A stretch of 64,000 nucleotides of DNA from Termitomyces sp. T153 (GCA_018296165.2 JACKQL020000033.1:372001-436000), one strand, 5' to 3'. Shown: positions 12,561 to 24,766, counted from the stretch's first letter. A program made the numbers and translations. Notes: a model not told the origin generated them from the letters alone.

Positions 12561-12738
12561 CTCTTGGAGTTCCTGTTGGTGAGGTCAGTGTTGCATACAA
12601 CAAGGAAGAGGACATGTTCGCTGACATTTTCAGTTCTAAAAGAGTGTTGGATGTGCTACAAGCCAGTCAGCGACTGTAGATATCAGGGTAACAGAAGATC
12701 TAACTTCAAGTGAAGCGATGAATGGAAGTGGCACACAC

Positions 12739-12764
12739 ACTTCAGGAAATGTAGCATGTTTCCT
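12739..12764 (+). repeat. Orphan CACTA-terminus-like sequence
   Basis: CACTTCAGGAAATGTAG followed by catgtttcct matches the first 27 or so bases of the giant element's left end. It abuts, at 12765, the inverted copy of TOM1-like exon sequence. It is not flanked by a matching second terminus that I can find. Confidence 0.7.
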
Positions 12765-13040
12765 GTGAAGATGCTTGACCATGAGTTCTGCAATGGTTGC
12801 CAATGTTTTGGTGACCTGGGCTTGTGGTAAATTGAGAAACAGAAAAGAATTAAAAGCTTAGATTAATAAACTTATGCAAAATGACAAAAGGCACAATCTT
12901 TCACTACAGATTACATTGCACAATTCTCAATGTTCAATACAATTAACTAGTTTTTCCCTCTCTTGTCCTTTTTATCAGCCTGTGGTATATGAGAAAACTG
13001 AAGAAATATAAACGAAAAGAGAATTGACCTTCCAGCAATC

Positions 13041-13563
13041 ATGCCTGTCATAAATCCCCTCCTCCCCATCAATCTCCCTAATCACCTTCACACTCCAAGA
13101 GACCCAGACACACTTGATCCAGTCAGTACATTTGTTCCCCTTTACTTGACTGAAGCATTACTCACTGATGGCAAGGCATTTGACAAATATCCCATTGCCT
13201 CGAGTTCCCTTCAAAAGTGTGCCCTCCAACACTTCTCCCACAAATGAGCCATGAACTTCATGGCATGAACCTCATTGGTGGATCAAATGCACATGTTGGT
13301 GTTGCACTGGATAGAGGCCTAGAATTGAATCAAAAGATACTCAAAGTGAAAGACCATATGCAAATCCATTGGCTCTTCTCCAGCTCAAGGATGGGGTACC
13401 CTTCAAGTCAAGACTTGCTCAGGTGAAGGACAGGGCAGCACATCAGGATCTTGAAGGACTTGGCATGCCTTGGCATATTGACAGTGTAGATGATGCTAGA
13501 GAAGTGTTAAGTAAGTCAAAAGAAGGAAATAGAATGACTTACTTGTCAGAGCTGGTGGTTTGA
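13041..13563 (+). pseudogene. Unrecognised duplicated coding relic
   Basis: Three short frames on the plus strand (13041-13247, 13217-13426, 13369-13563) look like one protein broken by two frameshifts. The first begins Met-Pro-Val-Ile-Asn-Pro; the last contains Gln-Val-Lys-Asp-Arg-Ala-Ala-His. No family is recognised. An identical set lies inverted at 40067-40589, including the same frameshifts, so the breaks predate the duplication. Confidence 0.4.
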
Positions 13564-13906
13564 GTGAAGGAGATGGTCAAGGAACCAGACACCTTAAATA
13601 TGACAGAGCAATGGGGTCTTCTGAAGAATTAGAACTTGGAATATTATCCCAGAGCTCAGACAATCATAAGAGTGAGTGAGTTTGGGTGAACCCAGGTGTC
13701 ATGAGTAAGGGATAAAGCTTGGGTGAACCCAAAGCTCATCAATGGTGGTATCCAAAACACAGAAGAGACTGTCTTGTTCCCAAGGCACCTTACAGGTGTA
13801 CATCAAGCCCCATGCCTTGAAAGTCACTCAGCAAAGGAGGAAATTTGAGAGTTGGGGCTCCCAAACCCAAAACTTGAGAGGGAGTGTGAGTGAGTTTGGA
13901 TGTATC

Positions 13907-15096
13907 TGTCACGACCCGTTCCCCAAAACCCCGCACATCGTCCATCAAACCCCCAAACCCCCAAAAGGACCCCCAACGCTCCGCCAAACTTCCGCCCATG
14001 CCCCGCGCCTACTTCGGCTAACTCCGACGCCTCCCCAGCTAACTCCGACGGCCCCCTGGCCAACTTCGGTGCCTGCCCCGCAGCCACTGACACTTACCCT
14101 GGGCTTCCCAAACCCCGAGAACCACCCCCGCTATTCCTAATCTTCGCCACCCATCATTAACTCAACACCCTGCTTCCTCCGACCTATTCTGGAGTATCAC
14201 GACAACCTCGGGGCAACCCGCGTTCTCCAATGATCCCATCAACGTATCAGCGCGGCACGATCTTCGATCACAACCGACACCCGCCCACTCCGTCAAGCCC
14301 CGCCAAGCCCCGCCGCCACAGCCGACGTACCCCGAAGTCCTCCGGTAGTCAGTATATAAGTCATCGAGTAGCTCTTCGTACTCCAGTCTTGATATTGCTT
14401 AACGTTACCTATGGTCTGATTGTTTCCTTTTCGTGTTTCGTGTTTCGTGTCCCATTCTCCTTACTCTCAGTCTCCCGGTCTTATCTCAGTCTCCCGGTCT
14501 TATCTCAGTCTCCCGATCTTATCTCAGTCTCCTGGTCTTATCTCAGTCTCCCGGTCTTGTCTTGTCTCCATTTCGTTATCGTTCTCGTTATTGTTTCGTA
14601 TCTCCACTTGAATCTACTCCTGCTCCATATTGTCTCGTCCGACGCTGTCTCGGTGACTCCGTCAGACCATTGTGCCCAAGTCTTCATCAACCCTAACGAC
14701 CTCACGAACTCCGCGATTACAATTACAAACCCCGACACTCCTTTACCAGGTCCGAACCTCACTCTTCGCTCGGTCCCGGACTCCATCAGCTCCAAATGAT
14801 CTCCCATCAAACCCCGGCTCCATCCCCATCAATCACACAGCCACCTACTCCCTTGCTTCCGTGAATCTCCCGTACGGCCTTCTGCCTGAACCCCGCCAAG
14901 ACCGTCTCGTTTCCCCACAATCCGACTTCTCCGGACCTTCCCGGATCTGTCTGGATCACATCTCCCCAACTACCCGCGCAACCCACCCAGACCCGGAATG
15001 TCTTTGAGTGTTTGGTTACCAATGCAGGGGAATCACACCCGCCTAGTAAGGACTCGCCCAGTGCAGCTGAGCCCCCGGGGTCAGCGGAACCTGACA
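13907..15096 (+). repeat. 5' LTR
   Basis: TG...CA-bounded LTR. A TATATAAG box lies at 14353-14360. Five 19-bp CT-rich units (CAGTCTCCCGGTCTTATCT type) lie at about 14468-14562, downstream of the box. No convincing tRNA primer-binding site was found immediately downstream of 15096. Confidence 0.93.
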
Positions 15097-17506
15097 TAAT
15101 ATCAAGACTCTACCTTACCCCGCCTGTGATGCCCGCATTATCTCCGCACACACGATCAAATAACTCTGATGTCTATGGTCTACCCGTGCCGGGGAACCCT
15201 TATAATTCATACGGCCCCGCCCAATTTGCCGAGGCACATTGAATCACGGATCCGACACCCAATGTCCCCTCTGCTCCGGTTACATCCATACAACGGCTCC
15301 CTCCCATGGACACCATCCCAACTCACACCCAACTCCCAACCCCTCGCGCAAACCGTCAAATCGTCGTCCACCTCACTCTTACACTCTCCGCCAACTCCGC
15401 TCTCTCACGCAAAATTGACCCCGACATCACCCAAAGAATAACATCCTAAAGCCTGGCGACCCTCCGATCAAATGAGCAACAATGTCTCCGGCACCGCGCC
15501 AACCCTCCGACCAACGATAATGCCAACCCGCCACGGAACAGTTGCCGACTGCACAAGGATTGCCAGCCATGAAGAGACCACTGAGAACGTGCTTCCCTGG
15601 AAGCCCCCCTGTGGATCCACCAACCCACCAGCAACCAAGAACCTCAGACCTAGGCTAGGCTCCAACCCTGACCTGCTTCCGGACCTCGATCGATCGGCCG
15701 TCACCTCCACCCAACAAATGAAGGGGCCCCGACTTCCCCGACCCGACTCCGACAACCCCGGAACAAGACCAAAACATCCCCGAGCCTCTAGACATTAATA
15801 AGGAGAACCACGGCACCCCACTCTCGACAAGGGACAACTCCGGACCACGCCGCTAGTTCACCACCCTCCTCCACACAATCCGGAGCCCCCGACAATGAGG
15901 ACCCTGGACGCCAAAACCCCCCCCCGCATGCCACCCCCGAGTTTAAACTCCACCCCCAGACTACGCTACCTCCCACAAAGGAATCCCCAGCATAGGAGCC
16001 ACCCCGAACTGACTATAGGAAAAAGGACCCTATACGAAGTAGTTCCCTAAGTACTCCAAATTCGCTGACATGTTCATATAAGGGAGGGAGAAGCCCCACC
16101 ATTATCCAGAAAACGACGATGGGCCGTTAAGGCAACCCGACGGCCCAAAGGGCGCGCGCTCCGATATCCTCAAAGAACCTCCCCCACCTGGCTCGACAAT
16201 CCAAACAACCCCACGCCAGCCCAAAACTGTCCCACTCAGGGCCCTCCGAACCCTTCAACACAGCTCCGGACCCTGGTGACATGGCTCCAGGGCCTCCGCT
16301 CCGACCACGACATTTGACCAAGAAAACTCACGGCGCCAGCTCGACAATGATGCCCTGGTAGCCCCAACCCCACGACAAAAATCACCACCCACCCCGAATC
16401 CCGTCCCTACACTGGAATATGTCTGCCGAACAGGGACCACATCATTGGAGCCTCCAGAAAAGCGGGCAGTGCCTCTCCCCACTGCCACCCCCACACTTAC
16501 AACAATCTCCGGGCCGCTCCGGAACACGAATGAAGAGCAGCCTCGACCCTGCCGCATCTCCCGGGGAACCCTACTCCAGTGCCTCCCCGCGGCCGACCTC
16601 CCCGCCGCCCCAACAACCGTGAACAACCAACAAATCCCCACCGAGTGACCCTTGGGTCGACTCCGGGACCACCCACTTCCTCCCTGATGAAGGAACTACC
16701 GACCCCCGGACCTCTGAACTCGAGGAAGTATCAGAAATACGTAAGACCCCCTTTGTCCGCCTCGGGCTTACCTTTGGTTAGGAAAGCAATATCATGTAGA
16801 TGATCCGGCACCCCAAATTTCGGCCCCGGACCCGAAGGAACTGGTTGGGACTGATCACCCCGCATCCTACCCCCTCGGTCATCGACACTCCGGAGCACAC
16901 CAAAGCGCCAACCGAAGCATGCCCGCCCACAGACGCAACACTCCGGAACACAACCCCGACCCGGACCAACTATACCGCGAGGACAAACCTCGCCTCACCC
17001 AACCCCACCAATGAAAAATGCCCCGCCGCCCTCGCCACCAATGCCAGCATAAGGGCCAGACCGTGGGGAGACCCCCATTACCCCCCGCCAACCCCACGGC
17101 CAAGGCAATTAAAGCCCCGAACCTGTTGGGCACCGTGAAAAAATTCGAAGGCCCACCCTCCACTACCAATATGGCGCACGTCCCCTACAACCCCAGTCAG
17201 AATTTCCGAGAATCGAACTCAACGACACCGCCTGAAATGCCGGGGACCCCCACCGGAGAACTCCCACCACCCCCGCCAGACCTCGAGGGCCCTCCTGCGA
17301 TGCCCCGCCCCATCCCGACAAACCCCGGGACTAGCCAGCGCAGACGGCACTAGCGGGCGTAACCCCCGCCTCTGGACTTACTAGGGATTCAACTCCCTCT
17401 CACACCCCTGCGGACCAAGAAAACACATGTTTGCGTACAAAAAAAATTTGTTCTATATACAATAGGCGGGGAAAGCAGCAAGTCCGAGAGCGACAAGAAA
17501 CAAGGC
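15097..17506. other. Internal region of LTR element, no recognisable protein
   Basis: Very C-rich on the plus strand with frequent CpG. Open frames exist on both strands but give Pro/Gly/Arg-rich translations without domain motifs. I find no gag zinc knuckle and no pol motif. Confidence 0.6.
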
Positions 17507-17517
17507 TCACACCCATC

Positions 17518-18648
17518 TCACTCCCTCCCCGGACCCCCCGGCAACCCAACCCCCAGGTCGACCTCCATCTGGGCCCGCACCACCGCTAGGATCTCCGCCA
17601 ACCCCGGCAATGCCTCCCCCGCGTCGGCCGCCACCTCCCACCACGATCCCGGGGCCACCGCATTGCGCCGCCGATGCCCCGCCAGCAACCTCTCCAACCG
17701 CGCCATCCCCTGCTGCAACTCCGGAGGCTGGACTGCGGACCCCTGCGTCAACCCGTCCTGAATCGATGCGAACGCTGCGGAGGCACCGTCCAAGAGGACC
17801 CGATGCTCCCACACCCAGCCTAAACTCAGAAAATGAACCGTCAATAACAAACGGAGGAACGGGAGACAACTCACGAAGGATCCCCGCGCGACCCAAGGCG
17901 GCCTCGTTGGCCAACCAATCCTCCCTCCGCCTCGCCGCCTCCAGCTCCGCCCACAACGCATCCCCCTCCGGAACTTGTCCCCGCCCCTCCGCTTCCCCCG
18001 CGGGCTGCCCCTCCACCTGCGCCAGACGCTCCCGCAAACCCCGCACCTCTAGCGCTCGCTCCGTCGCCACGCACACCGAAGTATTCCTCTCCCGCTCCAT
18101 CACTTCCTTCTCCGTCCGCGCCACGTCACGATCCTCCCTCGCCCGTCGGAGCTCACCCTCCCATACTGCCAACGATGTCGTGAAGGCCTCCACCTGCTTG
18201 CGAAGGAAGACCTCCGTGATTGAAGGAATCGGCATGGGGGGACTTGACGACCGCTCCGAGGGGACGCCCGGGACAGGAGAAAAGAGGGAGGACTCCGGAG
18301 GCCCCGCTGACAACTCACGCCCACGTGGCCTCTTGCTGGGTCCCGCCCCCGAGGGCGGGGAAGCTCGACACTTCCCCCGAACCACCGCCGAGGACGCCCC
18401 CTTCCCCTTTGGCACTGCGGGACGAAACTTGGTCCGCTTCGGAACCCCCGGAAAATCCACCACTACTACTACGGACGATTCTACAGGAACCCCATCAACC
18501 ATCCCAAAAGGAAAAGTCAACAACACTTATGACTCCGGTCCCTAACGCTACCCCGGCACCGACGCTCGAACTCCTCACCCCCACTGTCATACACCACCAC
18601 CTCGTCTAAATCGGCGGGAGAAACCACTGGAACGCTGGGGGAAGACAT
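17518..18648 (-). CDS. Antisense spliced gene in the LTR element
   Basis: Transcribed opposite to the retrotransposon. The predicted start ATG is at 18648-18646. The first exon encodes an acidic segment with Val-Val-Tyr-Asp-Ser-Gly-Gly-Glu-Glu-Phe-Glu. The second exon (from about 18475 to 17875) holds a basic Ser/Pro region and a long Arg/Glu-rich coiled coil (Arg-Arg-Ala-Arg-Glu-Asp-Arg-Asp-Val-Ala). A GT-AG intron at 17874-17820 (55 bp) is followed by a last exon with Trp-Glu-His-Arg-Val-Leu-Leu-Asp-Gly and a conserved Gly-Ser-Trp-Trp-Glu-Val-Ala-Ala-Asp, ending at 17518. The intron-1 donor here reads ATAAGT, whereas the relative at 46905 keeps GTGAGT; the change fits a CpG transition. The coiled-coil/WWEVAADxG architecture is familiar from repetitive Agaricomycete proteins of unknown role. 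Function unknown. Confidence 0.65.
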
Positions 18649-18845
18649 GACGAAATTTGGGAAACCCCGGGGCACGCCCAAAGCTTTTAATTGATTGAGG
18701 AGGACCCTGACGAAACGGCGGCCGCGCTTCGACTTTGTCTCCCACGCCGCTATCACTCGCTGCGGATTGATCAATATTGCTCGGCTTTGACTCCCACGCC
18801 CCGCCGATCCCCGTCCTGCCCCGCGTCTCGAAGGGTCTCGACGCT

Positions 18846-18858
18846 GAAAGGGGGGTGA
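18846..18858 (+). promoter_or_regulatory. Polypurine tract of LTR element
   Basis: GAAAGGGGGGTGA immediately precedes the 3' LTR start at 18859, the expected position of the plus-strand primer. The reverse complement of the same tract adjoins the truncated relative at 46576. Confidence 0.85.
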
Positions 18859-20038
18859 TGTCACGACCCGTTCCCCAAAACCCCGCACATCGTCCATCAA
18901 ACCCCCGAACCCCCAAAAGGACCCCCAACGCTCCGCCGAACTTCCGCCCATGCCCCGCGCCTACTTCAGCTAACTCCGACGCCTCCCCAGCTAACTCCGA
19001 CGGCCCCCTGGCCAACTTCGGTGCCTGCCCCGCAGCCACTGACACTTACCCTGGGCTTCCCAAACCCCGAGAACCACCCCCGCTATTCCTGATCTTCGCC
19101 ACCCATCATTAACTCAACACCCTGCTTCCTCCGACCTATTCTGGAGTATCACGACAACCTCAGGGCAACCCGCGTTCTCCAATGATCCCATCAACGTATC
19201 AGCGCGGCACGATCTTCGATCACAACCGACACCCGCCCACTCCATCAAGCCCCGCCACCACAGCCGACGTACCCCGAAGTCCTCCGGTAGTCAGTATATA
19301 AGTCATCGAGTAGCTCTTCGTACTCCAGTCTTGATATTGCTTAACGTTACCTATGGTCTGATTGTTTCCTTTTCGTGTTTCGTGTTTCGTGTCCCATTCT
19401 CCTTACTCTCAGTCTCCCGGTCTTATCTCAGTCTCCCGGTCTTATCTCAGTCTCCCGATCTTATCTCAGTCTCCTGGTCTTATCTCAGTCTCCCGGTCTT
19501 GTCTTGTCTCCATTTCGTTATCGTTCTCGTTATTGTTTCGTATCTCCACTTGAATCTACTCCTGCTCCATATTGTCTCGTCCGACGCTGTCTCGGTGACT
19601 CCGTCAGACCATTGTGCCCAAGTCTTCATCAACCCTAACGACCTCACGAACTCCGCGATTACAATTACAAACCCCGACACTCCTTTACCAGGTCCGAACC
19701 TCACTCTTCGCTCGGTCCCGGACTCCATCAGCTCCAAATGATCTCCCATCAAACCCCGGCTCCATCCCCATCAATCACACAGCCACCTACTCCCTTGCTT
19801 CCGTGAATCTCCCATACGGCCTTCTGCCTGAACCCCGCCAAGACCGTCTCGTTTCCCCACAATCCGACTTCTCCGGACCTTCCCGGATCTGTCTGGATCA
19901 CATCTCCCCAACTACCCGCGCAACCCACCCAGACCCGGAATGTCTTTGAGTGTTTGGTTACCAATGCAGGGGAATCACACCCGCCTAGTAAGGACTCGCC
20001 CAGTGCAGCTGAGCCCCCGGGGTCAGCGGAACCTGACA
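18859..20038 (+). repeat. 3' LTR
   Basis: Near-identical to 13907-15096, with a TATATAAG box at 19295-19302 and the same five 19-bp CT-rich units (about 19410-19504). It lacks 10 bp of the AAGCCCCGCC repeat that the 5' copy has. Confidence 0.93.
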
Positions 20039-20339
20039 GTATCCAGAACTCATGAGGGAAGGATAGAGCTTAGGGGAACTGAGTTCAACTCCAGTCCTAC
20101 TTCAATGGAGTTTGATGATTATGTAATTCACCCATGGAAAACACAATGAGCATTGAGTGAGTGGGTGTGATCTGTGAGCAATATATTGGAAAAATAGATC
20201 TTCAAGGTAGCATCATGGTGATATGGATGCTTTAGTCCATCAAGGCTATGCCATAGAGAGATCCTTAAGATCACTCAGCACAACAGGAGTCTGAGTTGAG
20301 GCAAGAACTAGAACCAAGTGATCACAAGTTTGGGTTGGA

Positions 20340-21245
20340 CCCAGAACTTCACAGGCAGTGGTAGAGTTTGGATGAACTCAGAAGTGATACAGAATTCAAT
20401 GAGCTTGGGTGAACCCAGGACTCATGAGGGAGGGACAGAGCTTGGGTGAACCCAGAGCTCATGGTTGTTTTCAACAAGTCAAAGTCTGACTTGACTGGTG
20501 TTTGATTCTTACATAACCCATCATGGGAACATGATCAGCAATAAGCAGAATCATAGATAAGTTTATGTATGAGTGTGTTGAGTGACAAAGACTACATTTT
20601 TGTAGGGACAATGGTTGAGTATCAGAAATGATAAATTTGAACAAAATTGATTTATTTGAGAGCCAAACTATCATAGTAATGACATCTGTAACTGACAGAC
20701 AGTAAGTGCAAACAAGACTACTATCATCTGCCAGACTACATGTATCTAGACTTGGCACCACAAGTTATTTAGATCTGATCAACATAAAGAGACTAGATCA
20801 AAATGAGTGAGTGTATTGATTGTGAGCTCAGAGAAAATAGTAAGATAGAACCCAGTGAGTGAGTTTGGGTTGGACCCAGAACTCATGAGGGAGGGACAGA
20901 GCTTGGGTGAACCTAGAGCTCATGGTTGTTTTTAACAAGTCAAAGTCTAACTTGACTGGTGTTTGATTCTTACATAACCCATCAATGCAATCAGCAATAA
21001 GTAGAATTATAGATAAGTTTATGTATGAGCATGTTGAGTGACAAAGACTACATTTTTGTAGGGACAATGGTCGAGTATCAGAAATGATAAATTTGAACAA
21101 AATTGATTTATTTGAGAGCCAGACTATAATAGTAATGACATCTTCAACTGACAGATAGTAAGTGCAAGCAAGACTACTATCATCTGCCAGACTACATATA
21201 TTTAGACTTGGCACTGCAAGTTATTTAGATCTGATCAACATAAAG
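20340..21245 (-). repeat. Palindrome-bearing module, two diverged copies
   Basis: 20454-20760 and about 20917-21230 are diverged direct copies with the same landmarks: the palindromic GAGCTTGGGT / ACCCAGAGCTC motif, GTCAAAGTCTGACTTGACTG, and a TTTGAACAAAATTGATTTATT stretch. Related modules in the opposite orientation lie at 30440-30830 and 39021-39440. They bracket the Tnp2 relic and may be old subterminal repeats. Confidence 0.7.
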
Positions 21246-24200
21246 AGACTAGATCAAAATGAGTGAGTATATTGATCTTGAGCTCAGAGAAAATACAAAC
21301 ATGTCTCAGTGATATAACCACCCAGTTGTCCTCCCATTTCAATCTTGCTGCATGAGCTTCAATGTCTGAAATCATCATGGCTCTAAGCCATGGGTCCAAT
21401 TCAGTACTCCAAATGCTTCCTCCTAATTCCTGATATTTTGAGTAAAGGTCAAAAGAGAATGAAGTTGAGGGCTTCAGATGATACCAAACAATCCATGTGC
21501 CATGAAGAGTCTGATTGTCCCTCACTACAGGAAACTTGAGAATGTTCTCAATCATAAATGGGGCAGAGACATTTTGCAAGAAGACAAAGCTGTTGCCCTT
21601 GTGCTTCTCACAAGAGGTGTATGACAAGCCAAAGTGATGGATTTGAGATTTAATGGCCACTTTCAGAGGAATTTTGTGATACAGCTTGGCATGTTCAATT
21701 GCCAGACCATATCCTTTGGGAAGTGGGGTTAATTTCCCTTTTAGAGTATCATTGTCATCATTGTTTACTTCAGTCCTTTGAACAAAATGAGGGTAAAAGC
21801 ATTGTCCTCTTCAGTTGCCAGGATCCCATGAGTCTGTGGTCAAATGAGAGTCTGAAACATGGACTTGCATTCTTTGATGATGTTGGGGCATGCCTGTTTA
21901 AGGAAGAGCCCCCTTACACTAGATGTCCAATGCCAAGTGCACACAATTGTCTCTTCATATTCACCTGAACTGCATGTTATTAATTGAAGCCAAATGAATA
22001 TGTTGGTCTTACCTTTCTTGTAATTCATTGACATTTGCTGCAATTGCCCAATTGCATGCTCAAAAGGAAAGGCCCATCAGCCTGAAGCAGGACCAAATAA
22101 TTTGAGAAAATCAGGAATGTGGAAGGCCATGTGATGATTGGGGACACATTCATAGAATGGGAAGAGGTGAGCAAGCTCTTTTCAATACTCAGTCATGAGC
22201 TCCAAATAATGCACTCTATGATTTGTGCTAGTCACTCTATGATTTGTGCTAGTCACTCAAGAAGTCACCACTTGGACAGCCAAAGAAAGCAGCATTGTCA
22301 GATGCAGGAGATTTTTCTTTTGTTCATCACCATCCCACCATAAGTGGGTCAAAGATATGGGAAGATTTACACAGCTGACCATCCACCATTGATCTGCTTT
22401 GAGCTTGGGCCCACTTGATAAGAGAGTTGTTGGGACCAAAGTCACCCAGGAAGGTCTGATAATATCTTCAAGGTCAGCCCAGATAGTCTCCGTTTCATCT
22501 TCTGAGAAGATTTCCCCATGAAATAATGTGACATTATGTTCTAGTTGCTAAAGTTGCTGGTAGAACAATCTAAGTCAATGTTGTTCATACACATTGACTG
22601 ATTTATCCATACCCAGAGAAGGATTGCATGAGCATAGTCCTCTCTAGTCCCTTTATCTCCCAGCAATAGTTGAATACCTAATCCTGTTGCCATACAAACC
22701 AGGGCTTCTTTGCACAAATTTCTCCATCTCTTGACTGCTTTATCAAAAGCTGGGCCTTCAGTGCTGAAATTGATGGGCCATTGAAGCCACTGGCAAAACA
22801 TATATACATCATTGAAAACCTTTGGCTCAGTCTCTGAATCTGGCTCAGGATTGGCTTCATTGTAGTGAAGTTTCACCACAGTCAACTTCACTGGAGCTCC
22901 CTTCTTGGTCTTGTACTTCTTATTGTTGGGGTCATAACCAAGGATGTTCTGGAAGTGCTCTTTAATCAACCTGAGAAAGAGATTATGCATAACATTGACA
23001 ACAAGATATGTTGATGCCTTGTAGTATGGAAGCCGGAGAAGCTCAGTCCATCACAAACCCAATTTGCCAACAAGAGCAGATGCCTCTTCTGGAGAAGAAG
23101 CCGAGAAGTAGTTCTCAGCCAAGTCTTGACATTCTTCATCTGTTTGGAATTTCCAGCATTTAAGATTGAAATTGCTGAGTTTGTGAGATGTCCTGTTGCA
23201 CCAGCAGTGGGAACAAAAGTACTCATGATAGATTGAAGTAAAGCCTCCAACTTTTTGAACCATCATGAGATCATAAATTACAAGAACAATGGTACACAGA
23301 ATCAGTCAACCATAAGGGAAGTTGGTGGTCTGGCTCAAGGCCACACCTGACCAGAGATCCAAGAATTCATCGATGATGGGGCACAAGTATGGGTTCATTC
23401 CATCCAGTTGGGCCTCAGGTTCCTTGGGGCCAGGAATGATGTGGATAAACATGTTCTCTGGTCTATACCATTCCTCAATAGGTAAATTCAAGCACACAAT
23501 GCATATCATGCCAATAGAGATCTTCTTTCTGGCTTGTTTGTTGCCCAAAGGGTTGAAGAAATCCATACTGAGTGAGAAAAGGTAATGACTAGCATTTTCA
23601 CCTCCATAGATGCTAAAGTGAGATTTTCCATTGGGGCCTTTGAAATTTTGGATAGCAGAACCTTGAAAGATGTCACTTAGTATTCCGTCAGAAGGCATTT
23701 CCATCTGCTTCCAAGCCTGATCCATCTTTTTTCCATATGATTCTTGTGAATAACCTGGCAAACCAATCTTTAAAGTCAAATACAACGTAAGGCCAGACGG
23801 GAATGTAGATGTCCAGTCCACATGTTCCTATTGACTTAGGACAAATGAGCAATTCTTCACAGAGAACACTATGCCAAATGGTGTCACACTGTAAGGGGTA
23901 GACAGGTACTTTGCTGTGATCACCTGCTTTATCATCAGGAATTTGGGCCTGTAAATCACATGACACTTTGGACAGGAAGCATAAACCAAGGACTTTCCCT
24001 CTATGTGAAGGGGTTTCATAGTGGTGTGAATATCAACAGGAAATTTATCAAGAATGCCAGTGATGGGACATGGAATAGATGGGAGAAAGGAAAAAGCATC
24101 AGTTATGATTTTACTGCACATCTGGAATATCCAGACAGTTCCCCTACAAGGAAGGCATAGGACAATATGGCAGATGGTGATTATAAAGACCACAAGTTGG

Positions 24201-24766
24201 AGGAAAGGTACCACTTTGCTAAAGCTGAGGAAAAAATGGTCACCTGAGGAATAAAGAATCAGAGAACAATTCATGCACATTGCCATTGGTGACTCACTCA
24301 TGTCAAATTGACTGTGTGCAAGCACCAGTGGCTCTGCAATTCATGTGTCTAGTGCATTTGTCCATGACTCTGTTGTCTCATCAAGAAAGTGCTGGACATC
24401 CTGCCATAGGGTGTTGATAACACTGTGCATGTGCACAATGGCAGGAGTCTTGACTCTTCCAATGGTACATAAATGCATAGTTTGCTCAACTAAAGTTTGC
24501 TTGATCAATTCTAATGCCATAAGCTTGTCCATGAATATACAGTTGCCTACATGAAACAGAGCCAAACTGATCACTTGCACCTTGGTGCACAAAGATATAA
24601 GTACACCCTCAATCTCATTGAGACCAGCGATGAGTTTGCTCACCCTGTTAATTGGTAAATTTAGCTTATCACTGGTTACAGGTAGAAACATTGCTGGATG
24701 TGCTACAATATTGCTCAGCAAAAGATTGTTCATAGCAATTGCTATCTCAGCTTCATGAGCCTTCAA
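21235..24766 (-). pseudogene. Tnp2-type (CACTA/EnSpm) transposase, broken
   Basis: Minus-strand relic in several frames. Read in coding order: an upstream part (24341-24766) without a clear domain; a Cys-Pro-Lys-Cys knuckle (about 23.95-23.97 kb); Tyr-Val-Val-Phe-Asp-Phe-Lys-Asp-Trp (about 23.79 kb); a 171-codon block at 23306-23821 with Phe-Lys-Gly-Pro-Asn-Gly-Lys-Ser-His-Phe, Asp-Phe-Phe-Asn-Pro and Ile-Ile-Pro-Gly-Pro-Lys-Glu-Pro; a Cys/His-containing stretch (23051-23266); and Met-His-Asn-Leu-Phe-Leu-Arg-Leu-Ile-Lys-Glu-His-Phe at the start of 22541-22990. This succession is the one I know from Agaricomycete Tnp2-family transposases, DDE enzymes that cut CACTA ends. The C-terminal part runs to about 21235. 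Multiple stops and frameshifts make it inactive. It supplies the superfamily identity of the surrounding element. Confidence 0.8.

Larger units (their letters stand above)
13907..20038 (+). mobile_element. Young non-autonomous LTR retrotransposon
   Basis: The LTRs at 13907-15096 (1190 bp) and 18859-20038 (1180 bp) run TGTCACGACCC to AACCTGACA. They differ by one 10-bp deletion and, in my reading, fewer than ten substitutions, mostly CpG transitions. A perfect 5-bp duplication GTATC flanks the element (13902-13906, 20039-20043). A polypurine tract AAAGGGGGGTGA lies directly before the 3' LTR. The internal region (15097-18858, 3.76 kb) shows no protease, reverse transcriptase, RNase H or integrase, so mobility must depend on another element's proteins. 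It carries an antisense gene near its 3' end. The high CpG content contrasts with its surroundings, as expected for a recent arrival. Confidence 0.93.
12765..20747 (-). repeat. Left arm of 1.85-kb inverted duplication, split by an LTR element
   Basis: Bases 12765-13906 plus 20044-20747 (1846 bp) are the reverse complement of 39021-40865 (1845 bp). Three translated frames (13041-13247, 13217-13426, 13369-13563) are identical in the two arms. The arm begins with about 54 bp of TOM1-like exon in reverse. It was interrupted at a GTATC site by the LTR retrotransposon at 13907-20038. Confidence 0.92.

Noticed and set aside
8938..12764. A small CACTA element from 8938 to 12764
   Set aside because: The terminus-like sequence at 12739 is in the same orientation as the left end, not inverted, and no matching 3-bp duplication is seen.
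12739..12770. Helitron 3' end (hairpin next to captured exon)
   Set aside because: There is no CTRR after the hairpin, no 5' TC end, no Rep/helicase relic, and the sequence matches CACTA termini instead.
14433..14696. Ser/Val/Leu-rich frames in the LTRs as proteins
   Set aside because: They are translations of the 19-bp CT-rich repeat array within the LTR and recur in all three frames.
17610..18545. Plus-strand 311-codon frame as the retroelement's gag
   Set aside because: It is Pro/Arg/Ser-rich with the look of an antisense shadow. The minus-strand frame has coiled-coil structure, a valid intron and a conserved relative.
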